From Alphaproteobacteria bacterium HGW-Alphaproteobacteria-4 (GTDB taxonomy: Bacteria > Pseudomonadota > Alphaproteobacteria > Rhodobacterales > Rhodobacteraceae), in the NCBI GenBank assembly GCA_002842855.1, contig PHEE01000010.1, positions 33,165 through 97,164 on the forward strand: a DNA stretch of 64,000 nt, in the 5' to 3' direction. Numbering within the stretch: the stretch's first letter is position 1; the number at the start of each line of letters is the position of its first letter. The notes under the pieces were generated by a model that saw only the letters and a program-made list of their open reading frames with translations, was not told where the DNA came from and made no database searches. A program made the translations under genes and the position numbers. Of this stretch, positions 58,534-64,000 are shown piece after piece.

Positions 58534-58587
58534 GGCGGGCTGGCCCTATCCGGTTGCATGTGTCACCAGTTTTCCCCAGCAGCGCGG

Positions 58588-60012
58588 TTAGCGCAAGGGG
58601 CCTTGGCCCACGCCCCGCATCGCAGCCAGCACGCCAAGCGCGCGCGCCCTGCCCTCGGCCAGCCCGATCAGGGGCCTCGGGCGGGCCGCCGCCGGGACAA
58701 GCCCCCAACGGCGCGGCGCCGCCTCAAGAAACGCGGCCGCCCCCGCCTGCCCCGGGCCCAGCCAATAGCGGCGATAGCTGCCATCGGGGTCGAACCTTTC
58801 TGCCTGCGTCGCGGGGTTGAAGACGCGAAAATAGGGCGCCGCATCCGGGCCACAGCCCGCCACCCATTGCCACCCCATCGCATTCGACGCCGGGTCCCAA
58901 TCGGTCAGGCATTCGGCGAACCACGCAAGCCCCACGCGCCAGTCGGTCAAAAGGTGCTTGGTCAGGTAACTTGCCGCCACCATCCGCGCGCGGTTGTGCA
59001 TCCGCCCGGTCGCGTACATCTCGCGCATCGCGGCATCGACGAAGGGCTCGCCGGTTTCCCCCCGCCGCCACGCCTCGGCATCGCCCGTGTCGCCGCGCCA
59101 GGGAAAAGCGTCCCAGCCCGGCCGCCAGGCGCGGCTGGCAAGGTCTGGGAAGTGATACATCAGATGCGCCGCAAACTCGCGCCAGACCAGTTCACGCAAG
59201 AATTGTTCGGCACCCGACGCGCCTTCGTGCATCGCGCGAATGGCCGCGTGCCAGATCTGCCGCACGCCGATCTCACCCAGCGCCAGATGCTCTGAAAGCC
59301 CTGATGTGCCGGCCTGCGCCGGAAAGTCGCGCGCGGTCGCATAGTCCGCCACCGCCGCCGCCAGAAACTCCGCGAGCCGCGCTTCGGCGGCCTGCTGGCC
59401 GACCCGCGCGTAACGCGCCAGCACCGAGCCACCCCGCGCCACGCTGGCGCCAAGCTGCCAGTCCTTCAGTTCTTCGCTCGCGGGCCAAACCGCAGGTGCC
59501 GGCATCGCAGACGGCGCGGCCAACGGCGGCGCAACCCCGCGCGCGGCGATTGCCTGCCAAAACGGGGTGTACACCCGGTATGGCCCCCCCGACCCGGTCG
59601 CCACATCCCACGGCTCGGCCAAAAGCGCCCCGGCATGGCTTGCCACCGCCACCCCCTCGGCCCGCAACGCCGCCTTCACCGCCTTGTCGCGCGCAATCTC
59701 GACGGGCGTGTAAAGCCGCCCCCAATGCAGCGCACGCGCCCCCGTTTCGGCCAGCACCGCGCGCAGCACCGCAAGCGCGTCGCCCCGCCGCAAGATCAGC
59801 CGCTGACCCTGGCACGCCAACGCCGCCACAAGCGCCGCAAGCCCCTGCCCCAACCGCCAGCGCGCGGCGGCACCGATGCGCTCGGTCTCGGGATCAAGCA
59901 CGAATAGGCAGACCACCGGCCACCCGCCCGCTGCGGCTGCAATCAGCGCCGGGTTATCCGCCAGCCGCAAATCCCGGCGAAACCAGACCAGCGCAGGCCC
60001 GCCCCTGTTCAT
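58588..60012 (-). CDS. phrB: Deoxyribodipyrimidine photo-lyase (cryptochrome/photolyase family)
   Basis: A 474-aa flavoprotein that repairs UV cyclobutane dimers with blue light. The antenna domain starts ALVWFRRDLRLADNPAL. The FAD domain holds LSEHLALGEIGVRQIWH, FLRELVWREFAAHLMYHFP, the TGRMHNRARMVAASYLTKHLL substrate/FAD motif (key MHNRARM) and DWDPASNAMGWQWVAGCG with the electron-transfer Trp residues. PYFRVFNPATQAERFDPDGSYRRYW is the usual C-terminal motif. Length is standard for class I CPD photolyase. Confidence 0.93.
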   Translation of the reverse strand: MNRGGPALVWFRRDLRLADNPALIAAAAGGWPVVCLFVLDPETERIGAAARWRLGQGLAALVAALACQGQRLILRRGDALAVLRAVLAETGARALHWGRLYTPVEIARDKAVKAALRAEGVAVASHAGALLAEPWDVATGSGGPYRVYTPFWQAIAARGVAPPLAAPSAMPAPAVWPASEELKDWQLGASVARGGSVLARYARVGQQAAEARLAEFLAAAVADYATARDFPAQAGTSGLSEHLALGEIGVRQIWHAAIRAMHEGASGAEQFLRELVWREFAAHLMYHFPDLASRAWRPGWDAFPWRGDTGDAEAWRRGETGEPFVDAAMREMYATGRMHNRARMVAASYLTKHLLTDWRVGLAWFAECLTDWDPASNAMGWQWVAGCGPDAAPYFRVFNPATQAERFDPDGSYRRYWLGPGQAGAAAFLEAAPRRWGLVPAAARPRPLIGLAEGRARALGVLAAMRGVGQGPLR

Positions 60013-60059
60013 TTCGGGCTCTTCATCGCGTCAAATACCCCCGCCGGAGGCTACCGCCC

Positions 60060-61295
60060 TCACAGCACGCGCCCCAGCGCCGCGATCAACCGCACGACAT
60101 CGTCGGTGCTGGTATAGTGCACGGCCGACAGCCGCAGAACGCCCTTTTCGATATTCACCCCCATCGCTTCGAGCGGGCGTCGGGCATAGAAATCACCCGC
60201 CCAGCAATTGATCCCTTCACGCGCCAGCGCCGCCGATACCGGCTCGGCATCACGCCCAAGCGCCACCGCCACGGTCGGCGCGCGCCGCGCGGCATCGCGC
60301 GGGCCGATCAGGCGCAGGTCATTTCGGCTGGCCAGAAAATCGAGCAGCGGCGCCATCAATGCCACCTCATGCGCGCGGATCAGATCATGCACCGCGCCCG
60401 CCCGTTTGGCCGCATCCGGCTCGGGCGCAAAATGCCGGGCATAGAGGCCATCAAGATAATCCGCGATCCCGGCCGAGGCCGCCACCTGCGCGTGGTCCGG
60501 CCCCGCGGGGGTGAACCGCTTGTATAGGGTTTCCCCATTGAACCAGTGGCCCTGATTGGGCAGCCGCGCGCCCAGATCCCGGCGGATGATCATGATGCCC
60601 TGATGCGGGCCAAAAACCTTGTAGGCCGAGAACAGGTAGATGTCGGCCCCGAGCGCCGCCACATTTGGCAGTCCATGCGGCGCATAGCTGACGCCATCAA
60701 CACAAGTCACAGCCCCCGCCGCATGGGCCATCGCGACGATTTCGGCCACCGGGTTGATCTCGCCCACCACGTTCGAGCAATGCGGAAAGGCCAGCAGCCG
60801 CACCCGCCCGTCGGCCAGCAGCGGCGCCAAACGGGCAGGGTCGAGATGCCCGGTTGCGGGGTCGATCTGCCACTCGCGCACCTCGACCCCGTCCTCGGCC
60901 AGCCGGCGCCACGGGCCGGAATTGGCCTCTTGGTCCTGATCGGTCACCACCACCGCCTCGCCGGGCTTGAGCGCGCGCCGAAACGCCTGCGCCAGCACAT
61001 AGGTGTTGGCCGAGGTCGAAGGACCGAAACTCAGCTCGTCGCCCGCCACCCCCATCATCGCCGCCAACCGCGCGCGCGCCTCGTCCATTTCGGCGCCGCC
61101 TGCCTGCGCCGCCGCGTAGGGCGCATAGGGCTGCACCTTGCGCGCGCGGTAGAACCGGGTCAGCCGGTCGATTACCTGGACGCAGGCAAATGACCCGCCT
61201 GCATTCTCGAAAAATGCCTGATCGCTGAGGCCGGGCTGCGAAAAGGCGGGAAATTGCGCTCGGACATGGCGCAGATCAAGGGCAGGCAGAGACAT
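60060..61295 (-). CDS. Class V aminotransferase / cysteine desulfurase-like protein
   Basis: A 411-aa PLP enzyme. The PLP Lys is Lys226 in YLFSAYKVFGPHQG. Upstream are STSANTYVLAQA, the DQDQEANSGPW loop, and CVDGVSYAPHGLP with the PLP-pyridine Asp. This sub-group (cysteine desulfurase-like, with YKVFGPH) is distinct from IscS/SufS, and the persulfide Cys loop of IscS is not evident, so the substrate is unclear. The ATG at 61295 has GAGG 6 nt upstream. It is divergent from the polyamine-type binding protein. Confidence 0.82.
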   Translation of the reverse strand: MSLPALDLRHVRAQFPAFSQPGLSDQAFFENAGGSFACVQVIDRLTRFYRARKVQPYAPYAAAQAGGAEMDEARARLAAMMGVAGDELSFGPSTSANTYVLAQAFRRALKPGEAVVVTDQDQEANSGPWRRLAEDGVEVREWQIDPATGHLDPARLAPLLADGRVRLLAFPHCSNVVGEINPVAEIVAMAHAAGAVTCVDGVSYAPHGLPNVAALGADIYLFSAYKVFGPHQGIMIIRRDLGARLPNQGHWFNGETLYKRFTPAGPDHAQVAASAGIADYLDGLYARHFAPEPDAAKRAGAVHDLIRAHEVALMAPLLDFLASRNDLRLIGPRDAARRAPTVAVALGRDAEPVSAALAREGINCWAGDFYARRPLEAMGVNIEKGVLRLSAVHYTSTDDVVRLIAALGRVL

Positions 61296-61472
61296 CGACA
61301 TCCTCGCGCTGAAAGAGGTATCTGGGTGGAACCCGTGCGGCATCTGGCCCTGTCGCCACCACGGGGTCAAGCCCTGCGATCCGCTGCATTCAGACCTGGT
61401 TTTTCGCTTTGCAAGCGGCGCAACCAAGCGTTAGCGTTGCGTGCCAATCACCCAAAACCGGAAAGGACGCCG

Positions 61473-62522
61473 ATGAAGACGACCACGTTCCTGCTGACCT
61501 CAGTGGCCACCCTCGCTTTCGCAATTCCCGCTGGCGCCGCCGACCCGCAGCTGCTGGTGTTCGATTGGGCCGGGTTCGAAGAGCCGGGCCTGTTCGCCAG
61601 TTACGTCGAGAAACACGGCGATTCACCGAGCTACGCATTCTACGGCGATGATGACGAGGCTTACCAAAAGGTTGCCTCGGGCTTTCGCGCAGATGTCGCG
61701 CACCCCTGTTCGCAAATGGTCTCGAAATACCGCGATGCCGGGTTGATCGAACCATGGGACGTGAGCCGGATCCCGGAATTTGCCAATATCGACCCCAAGT
61801 TCCTCGCCTCGCCGATCTTCAAGGACGACGCGGGCGTGTGGTACATTCCCACCGACTGGGGCGCGACCGCCGTGGCCTATAACCCCGAGCAGGTGCCCGC
61901 CGAAGACGTGGCCAGCCTGCAAGTGTTCCTCAACCCGAAATACCAGGGCCGCACCTCGCTGCCCGACAGTTCGGATGACGTCTGGGCGCTGGCCTACCTT
62001 GCCACGGGCGTGACGGACTGGACCGTGATCTCGGATGACCAGTTCAACGCTGCCGCCGCCTGGCTGCGCGCTGCGCACAAGAACGTCGCGAGCTACTGGG
62101 CCGACCCCGCCGAAATGAGCCAGATCATGGCTTCGGGCGAGGTTCTCGTGGCTTGGTCGTGGAACGACGGCGTCGCCTACTTGCAGGATGATGGCTACCC
62201 GGTCGCCTTCCAGCGCGAAGCCACCGAAGGCTCATCCAGCTGGTACTGCGGCTTTGTCAACCTGAAGAACGGGCCGGGCAGCGAAGACAAGGTCTATGAC
62301 TTCGTCAACTCGTGGCTGCGCCCCGAGGCGGGCCCGGAACTGCTTGACGCGATCGGGTATGGCCACACCAACACCCACGCGATGGCGCTGGTATCGGAAG
62401 AAGACCGTGAAATCGCGGGCCTGAGCGACGTCACCGCGCCGATCCTCGCGCAGACCCCCAACGACCCGGCGCTGCGCGAGCGGCAGCTGGAAGCGTTCGA
62501 ACAGATCAAGGCCGGTTTCTGA
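61473..62522 (+). CDS. PotD-like periplasmic binding protein of a polyamine-type ABC transporter
   Basis: A 349-aa type-II binding protein with a signal peptide (to about residue 22, Pro-Ala-Gly-Ala-Ala). The start LLVFDWAGFEEPGLFASYVEK and VAHPCSQMVSKYRDAGLIEPWD resemble the PotD/PotF pattern, as do YIPTDWGATAVAYNPEQV and WADPAEMSQIMASGEVLVAWSW. AAGGA precedes the ATG. No permease or ATPase follows: a strong terminator stands 24 nt after the stop. The ligand is probably a polyamine or related cation, unproven. Confidence 0.85.
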   Translation: MKTTTFLLTSVATLAFAIPAGAADPQLLVFDWAGFEEPGLFASYVEKHGDSPSYAFYGDDDEAYQKVASGFRADVAHPCSQMVSKYRDAGLIEPWDVSRIPEFANIDPKFLASPIFKDDAGVWYIPTDWGATAVAYNPEQVPAEDVASLQVFLNPKYQGRTSLPDSSDDVWALAYLATGVTDWTVISDDQFNAAAAWLRAAHKNVASYWADPAEMSQIMASGEVLVAWSWNDGVAYLQDDGYPVAFQREATEGSSSWYCGFVNLKNGPGSEDKVYDFVNSWLRPEAGPELLDAIGYGHTNTHAMALVSEEDREIAGLSDVTAPILAQTPNDPALRERQLEAFEQIKAGF

Positions 62523-62545
62523 GCCAGTCTGGATGCAGGAACGAA

Positions 62546-62574
62546 AGCGCCCGGCGGTATTTCCGCCGGGCGCT
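62546..62574 (+). terminator. Strong hairpin terminator after the PotD-like gene
   Basis: A perfect 12-bp stem (AGCGCCCGGCGG with CCGCCGGGCGCT) and a 5-nt TATTT loop, followed by a T-containing but not continuous tract. It ends the transcript as a single-gene unit and faces the convergent LCCL gene. Confidence 0.8.
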
Positions 62575-62648
62575 CCGATTCTTGCTTGCCCAAATCCCCT
62601 CGGGCAGGGTTTGCGAGGGGGGGCAAACGGCCCCCTCCCCGCCGGCCC

Positions 62649-63662
62649 TCAGCGCAGGTTGCCGTCGAAGCTGAACGAGGCGCCATAGGTGCCCCAGTCG
62701 TAGCTGGTCACGCCGTTGCGCGCGCTTCCTGCGTATTTATCGAGTCCGGGCAAGCCGAACAGGCGCACCGCGCCGCCGGTCTCGCCAATCACGCCCGCAT
62801 GGCGCGCGGCCTCGCAGATGTCGCTGTCGGTGACATAGGGGTTCGAGCCCCACACCGGGCCGGCGGCAGCAGCTGAAGCTGCGCACACACAATCATGTTG
62901 TGTGGCACCCACCGGGAACTTGCCGCAAGCCGGCCCGGCTGCGGTCGGCACCGGCACCGGCGCAACGGTGCTGTCCACCACAAATTCGATTGACGACGAA
63001 TAGGAGCCCCAGTCGCTCGAGGTGATCCCGTTCTGCGTCGTTGACGGATACCGTTCCTGCCCGGGCCGTGCCACGGCCAGAATGTCGCCTCCAGCCGGGC
63101 CAACCGCGCCCGCATGCCGCGCGGCGGTGCACAGGTTGCTGTCGGAGGTATAGATTCCGCTGCCCCAAAGCGAACCGTCAAAATCATCCGGTGCACAGGT
63201 GCAGGCGTATTGGGCAGCATCCGACGGGAAGTAGTAGTCGCACCCCGGCAGCCGCTGCACGATCGCCTGCCCCGGCAGATAAAACTCGATGCTTTCCGAG
63301 TACGAACCCCACTCGCTCGAGGTGATGCCGTTTTGCGTGGTTGCGGGGTAGCGCCCCTGCCCAGGCTGCAACACAGCGCGGATATTGCCCCCCGCCTTGC
63401 CGATCATGCCCGCGTGCTTGGCCGCCGTGCACAGGTCGCTGTCCGAGGTGTAAAGCCCGGTTCCCCAGATTGAGCCGTCGCTGCGGCCCGCCGGGCACGC
63501 ACAACTGTATTCCGCCTGCCCTGAGGGATAGCTGTAGTTGCAATCCGGCAAATTCTGCGCAGTGGCCGTACCGGTCGAGGCAAAAAGGCCCAAGGCCAGC
63601 ACCAGCGCCCCGGCCAACAACGCCGCGCCGCGATGCACGGCAGTATTCTTCCGAGCGGTCAT
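62649..63662 (-). CDS. Secreted protein with three LCCL-domain repeats
   Basis: A 337-aa protein with a signal peptide (about residues 1-36, ending Ala-Thr-Ala-Gln). Three tandem repeats of about 87 aa fill the rest (41-127, 141-227, 246-332). Each has four Cys (41/54/56/78; 141/154/156/178; 246/258/260/283), a WG-x-(G/N)-x-Y-(T/V)-x-DS-x-(L/I)C core, a (K/R)HAG motif, GG, and NG(I/V)TS-x-(E/D)WG. This is the LCCL domain pattern (Limulus factor C/Coch/Lgl1). Repeats 1 and 2 are very alike; repeat 3 is diverged and follows a Pro/Val linker. AAGGAGGAG precedes the ATG. Extracellular ligand binding is likely, but its role is unknown. Confidence 0.82.
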   Translation of the reverse strand: MTARKNTAVHRGAALLAGALVLALGLFASTGTATAQNLPDCNYSYPSGQAEYSCACPAGRSDGSIWGTGLYTSDSDLCTAAKHAGMIGKAGGNIRAVLQPGQGRYPATTQNGITSSEWGSYSESIEFYLPGQAIVQRLPGCDYYFPSDAAQYACTCAPDDFDGSLWGSGIYTSDSNLCTAARHAGAVGPAGGDILAVARPGQERYPSTTQNGITSSDWGSYSSSIEFVVDSTVAPVPVPTAAGPACGKFPVGATQHDCVCAASAAAAGPVWGSNPYVTDSDICEAARHAGVIGETGGAVRLFGLPGLDKYAGSARNGVTSYDWGTYGASFSFDGNLR

Positions 63663-63735
63663 GTCAAATCTCCTCCTTGAATTCACTTCCGCGTGACTGC
63701 CCCGATGCTACGCTGCACCCCGCCGTTTGGGAAAG

Positions 63736-63766
63736 AAAAAACCGAAGCCGCAAGCGCGCTTGCGGC
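63736..63766 (-). terminator. Palindromic hairpin plus T-tract facing leftwards
   Basis: GCCGCAAG and CTTGCGGC flank a CGCG centre (63747-63766), forming a perfect palindrome. On the minus strand it is followed after five bases by six T. It would stop leftward transcripts before the LCCL promoter region, and it overlaps the ssrA -35 element. Confidence 0.5.
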
Positions 63767-63788
63767 CGCCCCCACCGCTGCCTATATT
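63760..63788 (+). promoter_or_regulatory. ssrA promoter
   Basis: TTGCGG (63760-63765) and TATATT (63783-63788) are separated by the optimal 17 nt. Transcription should start near 63795, just before the acceptor half of the tmRNA. Confidence 0.65.
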
Positions 63789-63794
63789 GACCCT

Positions 63795-64000
63795 GTCCGG
63801 GGCAACCCGGACTATGGACATAAACGCGCTCGTAATACGCGGATCGGACCCGGGGGCGGTACCCGGCGGCTCCACCAACCACTCCCTCATTGGGGGCAAA
63901 TGGGGCCGAAACAGGATCGACGAACGTCTAAAGGGGTTATGCTTTGTCTCGGTGAGCTACCACCGTTATCGGTGCAAAAGTACAGTTGCCAATGACAACC
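63795..64000 (+). ncRNA. ssrA: Transfer-messenger RNA, circularly permuted two-piece type (3' part outside window)
   Basis: tmRNA rescues stalled ribosomes and tags the product for proteolysis. The acceptor piece comes first and ends GGCTCCACCA at 63877; a 24-nt spacer follows; the coding piece then starts GGGGCCGAAACAGGATCGACG at about 63902. Its first seven bases GGGGCCG pair with CGGCTCC (one G-U), forming the tRNA-like acceptor stem across the spacer, so this is the alphaproteobacterial permuted form. The tag frame begins GCC AAT GAC AAC (Ala-Asn-Asp-Asn) at the right edge. The 5' end is placed from the promoter and is approximate. Confidence 0.92.

Noticed and set aside
63840..63877. tRNA-like stretch ending CCACCA
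   Set aside because: It is the acceptor half of the permuted tmRNA: its 7-bp acceptor partner lies downstream in the coding half and no anticodon arm is present.

Overview
The window is dense, GC-rich chromosomal DNA from an alphaproteobacterium, most likely a member of the Rhodobacteraceae/Paracoccaceae (Rhodobacter-Roseobacter group). Evidence for this: ctrA next to a DUF1153/SciP gene; a trgA-trgB-cysK tellurite-resistance cluster as described in Rhodobacter sphaeroides; a circularly permuted two-piece tmRNA whose tag begins Ala-Asn-Asp-Asn; a GTTC-N7-GTTC LexA-type box; LpxI instead of LpxH; and DUF6455/DUF6614-type small proteins. No rRNA, tRNA, CRISPR array, insertion sequence or prophage was seen. 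Almost all of it is core chromosome with tightly packed operons and many 1-4 nt start/stop overlaps.

Layout. 1-6.7 kb: rhodanese-like protein, Mn-dependent pyrophosphatase, TraB/GumN protein, 2-hydroxyacid dehydrogenase, SH3 protein, FieF-type cation exporter, and a polar amino-acid uptake permease plus binding protein with no ATPase nearby. 6.7-7.8 kb: a small plastic island with a decayed arylamine N-acetyltransferase fragment, an AAC(6')-like GNAT gene and 358 bp of non-coding DNA. 7.8-11.1 kb: XdhC, MocA-like transferase, membrane-anchored MoeB-like protein and dUTPase. 11.2-16.7 kb: a complete oppABCDF oligopeptide importer. 16.9-23.8 kb: ZitB-type exporter, RND/MMPL transporter with a secreted partner, dgkA, two tandem DUF6455 genes and several small conserved proteins. 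23.8-28.4 kb: trmFO-gluQRS, hisI, a degenerate IscU-like protein and a cytoplasmic chemoreceptor. 28.4-35.3 kb: a 40-residue membrane-protein gene under LexA-like boxes, then recG-ligA, ctrA-sciP and mnmA.

35.3-47.3 kb (minus strand) is the classic envelope operon, read pyrH-frr-uppS-cdsA-dxr-rseP-(56-aa membrane protein)-bamA-skp-fabZ-lpxA-lpxI-lpxB. It links UMP kinase and ribosome recycling to isoprenoid, phospholipid, outer-membrane protein and lipid A synthesis. 47.4-53.2 kb: miaA, an AraC-family regulator, ppx/gppA-rlmE and an MsbA-like ABC exporter. 53.3-58.5 kb: trgA-trgB-cysK-mscS. 58.6-62.5 kb: photolyase, a class V aminotransferase and an orphan polyamine-type binding protein. 62.6-64 kb: a secreted protein with three LCCL repeats and the start of ssrA, which runs off the right edge.

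The least-described elements are the LexA-box-controlled 40-residue membrane protein (28489-28611), the 56-residue protein between rseP and bamA (41599-41769), the triple-LCCL secreted protein, the MoeB-like enzyme with an N-terminal membrane anchor, and the IscU-like protein that lacks a cluster ligand.
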